Source: Doris montereyensis
Taxonomy: Eukaryota; Mollusca; Gastropoda; Nudibranchia; Dorididae
Direction of reading: 5' to 3'
NCBI GenBank assembly: GCA_037039925.1
Contig: JAXRKP010001370.1
Coordinates: 62,001 to 126,000 of the forward strand
Length of the DNA stretch: 64,000 nt
In this document: in pieces, positions 40,622 through 50,789 of the stretch
Layout: each line of letters starts with the position of its first letter
How positions within the stretch are numbered: the first letter of the stretch is position 1
Notes under the pieces: model-generated
Database searches by the model: none
What the model was told of the DNA's origin: nothing
Seen by the model: only the letters and a program-made list of their open reading frames with translations
Position numbers and translations under genes: made by a program

Positions 40622-40647
40622 TATATACATACACACACACACACACA

Positions 40648-40681
<34 letters not shown>
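40559..40681 (+). repeat. (AC)n-(CT)n-(AC)n compound microsatellite
   Basis: AC repeats (40,559-40,580), CT repeats (40,581-40,606), then AC repeats with ATAT interruptions to 40,681. Confidence 0.95.
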
Positions 40682-40682
<1 letters not shown>

Positions 40683-40962
40683 CCCATGATAGGTCGAAAT
40701 GTCAGTTTTAAAAAGTCTCCGTATATAAAAGTATAATAATAGTTAAAGAATTCTCAAACTAAGAGAGCTAAGAATAATTACATATACACCACAGTGTTCA
40801 AGATACCATACATCAATAAAACACCAAACTCTATCACGGGTTAAGGGTTTGGTGAGTTTTTATTATGTCTGGTATCTAACCATCGAGTGATGACATGCTC
40901 AAACAGACGGAAGATATATAGGAGAGAGGTAGTGAAGAGGAAAGTGATGTAGACTATCACAC

Positions 40963-41113
40963 AGTCGCTGGATAAACACACGCACTTTGGGTGCAGAAAA
41001 AAATGTGCTTTTAGTCTCGCGTGTTTATGAAAACACTTTTATTATATAGTAAATATTCAGTCAGCAGAGGTAGGCGTGTGTTTATGAATGAAATGTGCTT
41101 TTATCCAGCGACT
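40963..41113. mobile_element. Small inverted-repeat element (MITE-like)
   Basis: AGTCGCTGGATAAA (40,963-40,976) is matched inversely by TTTATCCAGCGACT (41,100-41,113). Inner words AAACACACGC and GCGTGTGTTTAT also pair. A TATAGTAAATATTCAGTCAG word inside (41,044-41,063) recurs at 41,636-41,655. No clear target-site duplication was found. Confidence 0.5.
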
Positions 41114-41159
41114 ACTGAGTCAAAAGGAAAGAACACGCCAATCACTTATAAGTGAACAA

Positions 41160-42700
41160 GTTGTTCACGGTCCAGTAGACGGCAATGAGTCCTTCTGTTA
41201 AAATAGGACGGAAGAGGTCAGACAAGGCAAAAGACCACGGAGCATAAATGTGTAAACAATATCAAGGTACATTTTTAGATCTCTTTTCCAATGTCAATCA
41301 ATCGAATCGACTCAAGACAGCTCCAATACTGAGGTAAGCAACCATCGTTAGTATTAAATGAATAAATCATGACTTTTATCCTTACGACTCGGAGTGAATG
41401 ACATGCTCAAACAGACGGAAGATGCCATTGTTCGTCCCTCCCCACAGTGTCAAATCCTTTTTGAGTCAAAATAACACAGGTGCAAGTCAATGTGTCTCTC
41501 AAGGAATTTTTTCTATTATTTGTCTAATTATAAACATGTGATCTTGCACTTCTTCCTGGTCTAAAAACTCTGATGTTCTTCAATCTGATCCCTACTCTTT
41601 TTCCTTAGCCTTATTTATAAAACACTTTTCCTGATATAGTAAATATTCAGTCAGTTTGAGGATTCCATAGTTGATCCTTTATTGTGTTTTGAAATGTCTA
41701 CCGTTCCCTTATTCCAGTCGTCGCACCTGTTGGACTTCCATGCTTGTTGGCATATTGGATTTAAGAACACGCCTTGGTTTTTAATCACTTCTAAGTAAAC
41801 TTGATCTTCACGGTCCTAATTCACTGTTCGGCATTGAGTCCTTGAGATGTTAAAATAGGACGGATTACCTGTTAGGTCAGACAATTGATCTTTAGACCTT
41901 GTTTTATATGTTCTGGGAGCATAAATGTTGAAAAACAATTTCCACGTTTACATGATTTAGCTGTCCCTCTCTTTTTCCAATGTCAATCAATGCTTTGAAT
42001 CGACTCAAGACAGCTCCAATACTTTTGATTTCCTTGATAGCCATCGTTAGTCGTTGTCCAAATCCCTTTGTTCCTGTTTTGCTTTCCTCACTTCCTCTTT
42101 GGCGACTTCCTTACGAATCGGATCCTTTCACAGCTGGTCTCTGATGAACGTTCTTGGCTGGCATCCTTCTTTTCTTTGATCTTAGTCCATTGTTCGTGCT
42201 GTTCCTATCTCCTTTAATTTGTCAAAACCTCTTCAGTACAGTCAAAATAACATATTTGCCACATTTGCAAGTTCTATTGTGCTCTCCTTCAGAATTTTCA
42301 CTTATAAATTTTTATCCTAATTATAAATATTTGTGATCCTTGCACACTTCTTGTTTTCCTGGTCTAAATTCACTCTGATGTTCTTCAATCTGAATCCTAG
42401 ACTACTCTTTTCCTTAGTTCAGTACATTACTACTTTTCACAACCCATGCAAAATCACCCTTTTCCTTTTCAATTATTATGGATAGATTAACTACCTGATA
42501 CGCTATAGTGATATCCCTCAAAAGAAAGATTTGAGGATTCCATAGTTGATAAAATGATTAGAAAATGATTTTGTATTGAAAGATACTAGAGTTCCCTTAT
42601 TCCAAAAAGTCGTCTAAAAAAAACAAACCTGTTGGACTTCCATGCTTGTTGGCATATTGCATTTCCATTTGTCTGCCTCTCTCCCTTGGATTTTTGAGGG
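41160..42700 (+). repeat. Interleaved tandem duplication
   Basis: Words of the left half recur in order in the right half with growing offset: AAAATAGGACGG (41,200 and ~41,855), ACTCAAGACAGCTCCAATAC (offset ~693), CTGATGTTCTTCAATCTGA (offset ~805), GAGGATTCCATAGTTGAT (offset ~875) and GTTGGACTTCCATGCTTGTT (offset ~902). Between shared words the right copy has 5-20-nt extra pieces. No gene is seen. Confidence 0.7.
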
Positions 42701-43250
42701 AAAAATCTATTTTCATGTTATTCTTTATAAAAATTTAATCTGCTCCCTGAAGTTGTTGCTCTCCTTCTTTACCCATTTTACCTGTTGTTTCTACATTGTT
42801 GCCTACTCTAGCGTTTAAATCTCCTAAAGCCATTAGTTCCTGTTTGCGTGGTAAGATTCTCTGCAGCTAGTTGTAAATCGTTTTCGAAGATATCTGTTTC
42901 TTCTTTGGTGGCGTCTTCATTTTGTCCATGAGCTATTAATAATTTAATTTCTCTTCCTTTTGGTTTAATATTTACCTCTAATGGCCGTGGGCTTATAAAT
43001 TTCCAACTTTCTAGTAGATTTTCATGCCTTTTATGTACTTGGAGGCCTACTCCTGCTCTAACTCTATCTTTGGCATCTACTGGTGAGAAGATTAAAGTAT
43101 GATTTGGTCCTACATTTTCTATTCCTTGTCTTTTTTCTTTTTTTCTGTAATGCCCAAAATGTCTACTTTGAATTTTCCATTTCTTCAGCTAATTCTCTCT
43201 CTTTTCTATTTATTGCCCTTATATTCCATCTTCCAAAAATTACAGTCCGT
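42600..43250 (-). pseudogene. LINE apurinic-type endonuclease domain fragment
   Basis: On the minus strand the frame begins FGRWNIRAINRKERELAEEM, then ENSKVDILGIT (start of an EEP endonuclease domain, about 43,245-43,145). After a frame break comes GPNHTLIFSPVDAKDRVRAG, then VGLQVHKRHENLLESWKFIS and PRPLEVNIKPKGREIKLLIA. RAGVG and the W..ISPRPLEV..I strand are standard EEP features. Frames break at least twice and the RT part is absent. The adjacent 43,320-43,545 repeat is probably its 5' UTR. Confidence 0.75.
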
Positions 43251-43319
43251 GTTCGTTTCCCTGTTCGTCTTCGAAAGGTCAAGTCGGGTACATGGTATTT
43301 ATTTCTCTGAATGAGTTGA

Positions 43320-43545
43320 TATTGGATAAGCATGTGATTGGCCCACTGTACCCTAGGTAGATGGTGGGGCTGCCACCTTGAGGCCCCCTACCGGGCCTTG
43401 TTATTTTCTGTCAAGGTTAACTCCCTTAGCCTTTGGTCGCACAAGACCAGCCTGCAAGTGCAAGGCAGCAGGTTGTTATTTTCTGTCAAGGTTAACTCCC
43501 TTAGCCTTTGGTCAACCAAGTCCGGCCTGCAAGGCAGCAGGAAAT
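43320..43545 (-). repeat. Probable LINE 5' leader, with 74-bp internal duplication
   Basis: It lies just 5' (minus sense) of the endonuclease fragment. An inverted copy sits at 63,395-63,560, sharing ACTCCCTTAGCCTTTGGTC, GTACCCTAGGTAG..GGTGG and GGGCTGCCAC. TTGTTATTTTCTGTCAAGGT is repeated at 43,398 and 43,472, followed each time by TAACTCCCTTAGCCTTTGGT. Confidence 0.65.
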
Positions 43546-43769
43546 TCGTGTAGGGCGGGACCCCCGTACAGGTGATTATCTGTGCACTGTTCTGTTATGT
43601 CACAGCAAGGGTGATTCTTTAAATTTACGAAACAGGAAATTCTTTTGATTATGTCTTATTTCTTCTTCATAATAACTGACTAACTCAATTCTTGAGTATA
43701 TCAGCGCGCATATTTTAATTCAACCCAAAGATATTAAACCAATTGCGGTTTTAAAGTGATGTATTTAAT

Positions 43770-44040
43770 TCTGTTTTAAATTCTTCGGTACTATTGCTGA
43801 GTTTTATTTCTGTTGGTAGTCCCTGCCACAGCCCTACTGTAATGGAGTAACATGATTACAGGTGGCAATCAATGTTTGAAGATGGAACCATGTATATTTG
43901 ACAGCCTGATCTGGTTGTTCTTGTATCCAGTTTACGCTGATCTAATGGAATAAACTGTTGGCCATTAATAGCTTTAAAGAAAATATTACTTTTATTTCTG
44001 GCCCTATGTTCTTCTAATTGCAATTGAAATTATTTGGTGC
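43770..44040 (-). pseudogene. LINE RT C-terminal fragment
   Basis: On the minus strand: LQLEEHRARNKSNIFFKAIN, GQQFIPLDQRKLDTRTTRSG, then a stop and WQGLPTEIKLSNSTEEFKTE LNTSL. The 'W..LP..I..S.S.E.FK..L' ending is standard for non-LTR RT proteins. Only about 90 codons remain. Confidence 0.65.
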
Positions 44041-44093
44041 AGTCTGTACGTATATAAATGGTACCGGTACGTCATTTTCGTGCCTGTTCTCAG

Positions 44094-44249
44094 CCTCGCG
44101 ATCCAAGACAGGACAATTATGAATGTGTCTTATGCAATGGAAATGACTTGGACCTAGGAAATCTCGGTATAGGTAGTCCCAGACTTGGACTCGTAATGCA
44201 AACCCAGGCTAACAATATTCTGATTAGTGGAGGAGGGCGTCCTCACTAG
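44094..44249 (+). CDS. Orphan terminal exon, unknown protein
   Basis: A strong acceptor (TCATTTTCGTGCCTGTTCTCAG, ending 44,093) is followed by 51 codons in one frame to TAG: PRDPRQDNYECVLCNGNDLD, LGNLGIGSPRLGLVMQTQAN and NILISGGGRPH. The composition (C..C pair, Gly-rich, no repeats) looks like a real conserved C-terminus, not noise. I do not recognise the family and found no partner exon to the left, where LINE remains begin at once. It could be part of an undetected plus-strand gene, or a relic. Confidence 0.4.
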   Translation, partial: PRDPRQDNYECVLCNGNDLDLGNLGIGSPRLGLVMQTQANNILISGGGRPH

Positions 44250-45369
44250 GCCAGGAAGACATATTATAACATTTACACACTATTACACAGACACAGTGGT
44301 CAGTGTTTGGGATTGCGTACTGCGACGTGCTTGCACGACAGGGCAGACGATTCGAAATAATTAAAACTTCAGATTTGTGCTAGTTGAGACGGCTGAGAAA
44401 TAATCAATGGATATTATTCTCTTTATGTGAACGTGATTAAAAACAACCAACAACAACAACAACAGCGAAGTGCTGTAGTGTAACAAAAGTTATTTAATGA
44501 TTTTTCATTCGTCGCTTGATGTTATGCAAGTAAGTTTCTGCACGGGAATGAATCAGTGAGATATTTTAGTCATTTTAGCATCAAGTAAATTCCTTCTTTG
44601 CCCGGTATGTGCTGGCAATCAATATCAATTAGTACATGTACCTTTATTTATTTGATTTCGAGGTGTCGGCAATCTAGTAGTAAGGCTGCCATACAAGCGA
44701 TCATGATGTCCTGGGTTCGGGTTCGAGTTCTAGCAATGCTAAGTCCGACATCGTAGTTTATCCTATGTTGGGAGACACGCTTGGCACGCATTTCCCCACT
44801 GGAGTCAGGTACAACATGTGGCTACTAGTATCAGATGGAGAGAAAACATCTGTGCGATCGACTCGTGCTTCCTCCAGCGGGCGATGTATTGTCATATGCT
44901 CCACTTCACACGATAGAAGCCGAGAGGAGCTCCGTCTCTATGAGCCGTTACGGCCTAGAATGAACTTTTTATCTTGTTTTCACTAGTAGAATCTTAGCCA
45001 GTCTTTCAATACGACGCTTTGAAATTTTGTTGTAACGAGGAGGCCCTCTTTGCAAACCCTCTCATTTGATTTTAAATATAAAGAATAAACTGAATTCATG
45101 GTCAACTACAAATAATATTGGATGGAGGTTACCGCTATCCTAGGTCACGTGATAAGATGTAAAGAATTTAATCAAAGTCGGATGCCCACTGGTTTATGTC
45201 ATGTAATAGTATAGCGAGTATATGTTTAAATATTATGTAATTGCAGCCCATTTACATCCCTCAACACTCTAGATTTAGTTTTTAACACAAAGGTTGTATG
45301 AGTAAGTGTGTAAAGCAAAGCCTAGATTGTTGCTGTCAAGCCAAGGAGATACATTTGCTAAGCCAACCG
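44250..45369. other. Non-coding stretch with a SINE
   Basis: Apart from the SINE at 44,662-44,965 and a CAA/AAC run at 44,440-44,465, no structure or gene is seen. Confidence 0.5.
44662..44965 (+). mobile_element. tRNA-derived SINE, second copy of the family
   Basis: It has an A-box-like GGCAATCTAGTAGTAAGG (44,668-44,685), a B-box GGTTCGAGTTC (44,721-44,731), GCAATGCTAAGTCCGACATC, the GGCACGCATTTCCCC module and GAGCCGTTACGGCC near its end. The B-box-to-GCAATGCTA segment matches the copy at 13,128-13,165. Confidence 0.6.
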
Positions 45370-46095
45370 TTGATGGCCGACGCCTGTGTAATCGGATTTG
45401 CTGAGGCAACTCTGCCGGCGCCTGCGTCACCAGATTTGCTGAGCCAACTGTTAATGGCCGGCGCCTGTGTCTTCGGATTTGCTGAGCCAAGTGTTGATGG
45501 CCGGCGCCTGTGTAATCGGATTTGCTGAGCCAAGTGTTGATGGCCGGCGCCTGTATAATCAGATTTGCTGAGCCAACTGTTGATGGCCGGCGGTGTCTGT
45601 GTAATCGGATTTGCTGAGCCAACTGTTGATGGCCGGCGTCTGTGTAATGGATTTGCTGAGCCAACTGTTGATGGCCGGCGTCTGTGTAATTGGATTTGCT
45701 GAGACAACTGTTGATGGCCGGCGCCTGTATAATCGGATTTGCTAAGCCAAGTGTTGATGGCCAGCACCTGTGTAATCGGATTTGCTGAGACAACTGTTGG
45801 TGGCCGGCGCCTGTGTTTAATCGGATTTGCTGAGCTATCTGTTGATGGCCGGCACCTGTGTAATCGTATTTGCTGAGCTAACTGTTGATGGGCGGCTTCT
45901 GTGTAATCGGATTTGCTGAGCTAACTGTTGATGGCCGGCACCTGTGTAATCGGATTTGCTGAGCCAACTGTTGATGGCCGGCACCTGTGTAATCGGATTT
46001 GCTGAGCTAACTGTTGATGGCCGGCATCTGTGTAATCGTATTTACTGAGCTAGCTGTTGATAGCCGGCTTCTGTGTAATCGGATTTGCTACTGAG
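45370..46095 (+). repeat. 43-bp GC-rich minisatellite, about 17 copies
   Basis: The unit is TGCTGAGCCAACTGTTGATG then GCCGGCGCCTGTGTAATCGG ATT, carrying overlapping palindromes GCCGGC and GGCGCC. Units 1-9 use GCC/AGCCAA and later ones drift to CACC/AGCTAA. Open minus frames (172 and 143 codons) come from the repeat. Confidence 0.95.
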
Positions 46096-46480
46096 CTAGA
46101 TTTATACTATGGTTGATAGCCAGACGTAACAGTCATGGAACAGATGTCCCAATCTCTAGATTTATACTATGGTAAAGAGATGCCAGACGTAACAGTTATG
46201 GAACAGATGTCCCAATCTCTAGATTTATACTATAAAGAGATGCCAGACGTAACAAAGATGTCCCAATCCAGATTTACGTAACAGTTATGGAACAGATGTC
46301 CCTATACCATAGTAAAGAGATGCCAGACGTAACAGTCATGGAAAAGATGTCCCAATCTCTAAATTCATACTTTTGTAAAGAGAAAAGTCAGACATATCAG
46401 CCACGGAAAAGATGTCTCACTCTCTAGATTTATACTATGGTAAAGAGATGCCAGACGTAACGGCCAGAGAAAAGATGCCC
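46096..46480 (+). repeat. 63-bp minisatellite, about six copies, directly abutting
   Basis: The unit is CTCTAGATTTATACTATGGT, AAAGAGATGCCAGACGTAAC then AGTTATGGAACAGATGTCCC AAT. Copies 3 and 4 are internally deleted. It starts within the last unit of the 43-bp array (the word TGAGCTAGATTTATACTATG is the seam). Confidence 0.88.
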
Positions 46481-48070
46481 CCAATCATGTAGGCTGCTGA
46501 TTCTATCTTGGGGCATGGCGGAAAGATTCGCTATCTTATGCTGTTCTACGCTTGAGCATTATTTATTTGTCGGCGAACATTGCGCACGTTCATTCCACAC
46601 ATTCGTGCTCAAGGGTGTATCACGTTTCAAGAACGTCGCTGAGCACAAGGTTTTCCGTCACAGCCAGGACACGTTCGGCCTGTGAGACCTGTGCGGCGAA
46701 CAAGGAAAACAGCCTCAAAACTCGTCCACACCAGAGCATTTTGCGTGTCGTGTTTTGTTCGCTCACTCTGTTCACCGGGAAAAAATGGTCAATTGTGGAC
46801 TGAGCATTACATCGAATGGATATATAATGCGAAGAACAGATGTTGATTTTTTCGCTCCCCCGCACCCCACCCTCCCTCCACTCCTATACAGCGTTCTTTT
46901 TCATCCAAAGCCCGAAATCGGCTTTGAAATCATCATAAGTATATTCGATTCTAGACATTTGCGTCGATTTCCGATAGAGTGGGTTTCGAAAAAATACCTA
47001 TTTCATGTGAGGTCACGGGCTTTGGATGAAAAAGAAAGCAATCAGAGAGTGGTTTGCTGGATTGGAGCTATAGCTCATCGAGACGCCAGTCGATCAACTT
47101 ATTTCTGGACAGCCTTTGTTACCACAAGCGTTTAGCAAAAGAGACCTATAAAGAGAAGAATTTGCTTTAATAATACACAACGAAAGCCTCCGCACACTAG
47201 CTGACGTTTTCCACACTCAAAATGACGACATCACTATTGTAGGGGAATGGCCGTTTGCGTTCAGCAATAATTACAAATGTACAGACAGCAACAGACAACA
47301 ACAAATGGGGATATTACCTATGTGACTCGATTTGTCGTAGAAAAACATCTTCGGACAGCAGTTGGTCGACAGTTGGTTGAAATAGCCGTTTGCTTTATAT
47401 TCTCGGTTACTTCTTTCAATTTCCAAGGGAATGGACGGGCCTATTGCCTGTAAGTGCAGTAAAAACATACATGAAGATAAGAATTGCACAGTGGCATTTT
47501 TCTTTCTTAGACTAGCAATGAATAAAGAAATAATCACGTCATGAAATTAAAATAAAACAAAACAATTTAAATGTTTGAGTTAAATTTCACATAACAGTTT
47601 TGACTCCGATCTATTGGCGTGAAGTCGTACACATTTATTTGCAATGAATTTAATTTGGTTTGAAATTTAAATGATTTTGAAATAGAATTAATTACACTGA
47701 AAAAAAGAAATCCAACAAAACAACAAGAACAACAATTATTGCTTAACCAGATTCCATTGACACATTTTCTTTACAGTACAAAATATAGTAAGCGTAATGT
47801 ATATTCACGGATAATCTATGTTACATTGCTATCGTGTGAAAATGTTTCTGCTTTATTTCCATTTATATTTACCCTGTCCACCATATGCGACGATATCAGG
47901 ATGAATTAAGAGGAAATAGCAAGATAAAAGATGTGTGAAATAAGGAAAGAAGCAACTGCCCACTTGTGTGAGAAAGAATTTCCAGAGACGGGCACCTGTC
48001 AGTAGATGAAATGACAACTTGTGCTTGCCTATAATATGTAAAGATGGACTGAGAATTGAAGGTAGAGGTA
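46481..48070. other. Non-coding stretch with inverted-repeat element
   Basis: Open frames on both strands at 46,552-46,865 and 46,755-47,135 have no recognised content. The second spans a perfect inverted repeat and is probably fortuitous. 47,500-48,060 is AT-rich. Confidence 0.45.
46894..47036. mobile_element. 143-bp segment with perfect 21-bp inverted ends
   Basis: TTCTTTTTCATCCAAAGCCC-G (46,894-46,914) and its exact inverse (47,016-47,036) enclose about 100 bp. Arms this long and exact indicate a recent MITE or a foldback structure. No target duplication was identified. Confidence 0.65.
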
Positions 48071-48433
<363 letters not shown>

Positions 48434-49116
48434 AATGTCCTAATCTGCCGTATTGGAACAAAGGGTCACCTACAAACAACTCTTTGACCACGAGCATCAC
48501 ACACCTTGGCTTAGGCCCAGTTAAAGACGTTTTGTTTCTCTCTTAGTTCTCAACTCAACCTTTCTTTTAATACACCCCTACCTTATACCCCTCCCCCCTT
48601 TTCCCGCATCCTGACCTATTCTATCCCTGCCAATTCGAAGTAAAGGACATCGAATGACTCGTCCGGAAAAAGAAATGGAGAGGTTGCCACAGTGCCAATG
48701 AGAATCAATGCCTTTTATTGTCCGGCGTTGATTCTGCTTTGGCCAATCTGGAAACGCCAACAGTAGTTTGCTTCGCGGAAACCAGTTTTGCCGATGCTAG
48801 TCGATATCTGTCATGATGATTATTACCCGTCACCAATCACCACTCCTTGATAACACGTGACTATCTAGCAGTGGTAGAGTATAATTTCTAGTCATGCCCT
48901 GCCACCCACTTTTAACTTGGAATGTCCAGCCTAGTACAAGAATCAGCAACAGCTCAAATCAAATAGAATCGGGAAAACGGTTAACTTTCCAGATTTCCAT
49001 GTACCACCTTTGCAAATGCCTCCTAGTCCTACACACTGTACATATTATTTGTTATTGATGAATTCTTTGCAATGACACTTGAGAGACAAACTAACGACAG
49101 AGCTATGGCGTTTGAT

Positions 49117-49410
49117 CTGATTTATCCACATCCACAGCTAAGGTGATATGGAGTGCCGAGAGATTTATCCACATCCACAACTAAGGTGGAGTGAGCCATG
49201 GAGTGCCGAGAACCCATCATACTGATTTATCCACATCCACAACTAAGGTGATACGGTGAGCTATGGAGTGCCGAGAACCCATCATACTGATTTATCCACA
49301 TCCACAGCTAAGGTGATACGGTGAGCTATGGAGTGCCGAGAACCCATCATACTGATTTATCCACATCTAAGGTGATATCTATGGAGTGCCGAGAACCCAT
49401 CATACTGGTC
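49117..49410 (+). repeat. 65-bp minisatellite, five copies
   Basis: The unit is GATTTATCCACATCCACAAC, TAAGGTGATACGGTGAGCTA, TGGAGTGCCGAGAACCCATC ATACT, beginning near 49,118, 49,164, 49,222, 49,288 and 49,353. The outer copies have deletions. Confidence 0.92.
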
Positions 49411-49477
49411 TTATCTCATCTTGGATACCCTTTCAACCTAACGTTGATTATTGAATTGTTGCTTTTGCGCTGAAAAA

Positions 49478-49545
49478 AAGTTGATTTCTCAGTCGGTAGC
49501 GCTTCTGACTACAACTTGGGAGACCCGTTTTCGATTCCCAGTACA
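49478..49545 (+). mobile_element. tRNA-like SINE head
   Basis: TTTCTCAGTCGGTAGCGCTT (A-box-like D arm) and GTTTTCGATTCCCAGTACAG (B-box-like T arm) are about 45 nt apart, as in a tRNA. The acceptor stem does not close, so this is a SINE 5' end or tRNA relic and not a functional tRNA. Confidence 0.55.
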
Positions 49546-50789
49546 GACAACGTTGTTTTGGCCCTTCTGTCGACTCAGCAGCGGAATGGGTATTATAGAT
49601 CTATTCGGATTTGGACGTAAAATACAATCGGTGTGGAATGCAATGGCAAATTGCATTTTGCCGTATGTCTATAAAAATAAGGACTCTACACCTGGTTACC
49701 CCATGCTCAGCTCTGAGTATGATACGTACTTTTTCATTTCAGTTAGTGCATACCTATTAAATATCCAAATTGTGAGATCCCTAGCAATTTTATCGTATCA
49801 GCCTATTGTCAAAGCATCTTCCAAATCATAGTTAACTAAATAAATTAAATAAAAGATTCTTTTCGGACGTAGAGAGTGAAGACAACATATCCGTTAATGG
49901 AGGTTTGGGCTTATTGTCTTTTCCGAGGATTTCCACAAAAATTATTAGTCTTACGCAAAATGTTTGCTTTTACGTAAATAATCTCTATTTGGGCCTTGAT
50001 ATACGTGGAAACTCTTTGATTAAATGGGCAGGTTTTTTTTTCACTTTTGCCGAGAAAAAAAAATCACTGCTCATCGCCAGTGGTTTTGTCTTACGGAGAA
50101 ACGACTGCTCTTATTACTGACTCTTTATCACACCAGTGTTCATTATTTTCCCTAGACATATAGAGCCAACAGACGTGGAGGACCAGCCACTAGGCAAAGG
50201 GACTGGCTGTTTTGGTATGCAGGGATTGGGCAGGATGGGGGAGGGTTACTTCACTGTAAGGCACCTATGGCATTTTGTTTCACTCAAACTGTTTGCCACA
50301 TTCATCACATACGTTATATTAACGAACGCTATTCGAAGGATAAAAAGGGGGAAAACCCCTTCAACATAAACAAAAATGTATAAACGTTTTGTTTGTTTAA
50401 AAAAAAATTTTTTTTTAAAGGAAAGGCCTGCCTAAAAGATTCTTTAAAATTGCTGACATCGGAGCTGACTCTCTAGACTAGAACCCATGAATACGTGACT
50501 CCTTTATGTAAGCCATTGCTCTACGTGCCTAACACGTCGTCTCTTGGGATCGGGTGTAACTGAGACGTCTGGTGACAGGAAGTTATTACATATCGAGATG
50601 CACTGATGAGGAGGGAAGACAACGATCAAATTCATGTAACGAGGCCTAGAAGATCCAATTCGAAATTAATAATAGCTGGTTTGGCAGACACTGAGCGAAC
50701 AAGGAAGTCTGTCAACTTTTGAACTTGTTATGTCTATAAATTGTGTATGTTGTTCATACGGCAAGATTGTCCTATCTCCATTTTGTCCA

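Larger units (their letters stand above)
39813..41159. other. Non-coding stretch right of the array
   Basis: No gene is seen. It contains a 'TATATAGCGCCCCTATCC...GCGCTTTACAAAG' element (40,345-40,400), a CA/CT microsatellite (40,559-40,681) and an inverted-repeat element (40,963-41,113). The word GACATGCTCAAACAGACGGA occurs at 40,890 and again at 41,400. Confidence 0.5.

Noticed and set aside
45275..45793. Minus-strand frames of 143-172 codons over the 43-bp minisatellite
   Set aside because: The peptide repeats only mirror the DNA unit, and frames change with unit indels.
46755..47135. 126-codon plus frame as a gene
   Set aside because: It runs straight through a perfect inverted repeat and has no recognised motif or splice context.
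49478..49545. Functional tRNA gene
   Set aside because: A- and B-box-like arms are present but the acceptor stem does not pair and the anticodon arm is poor.
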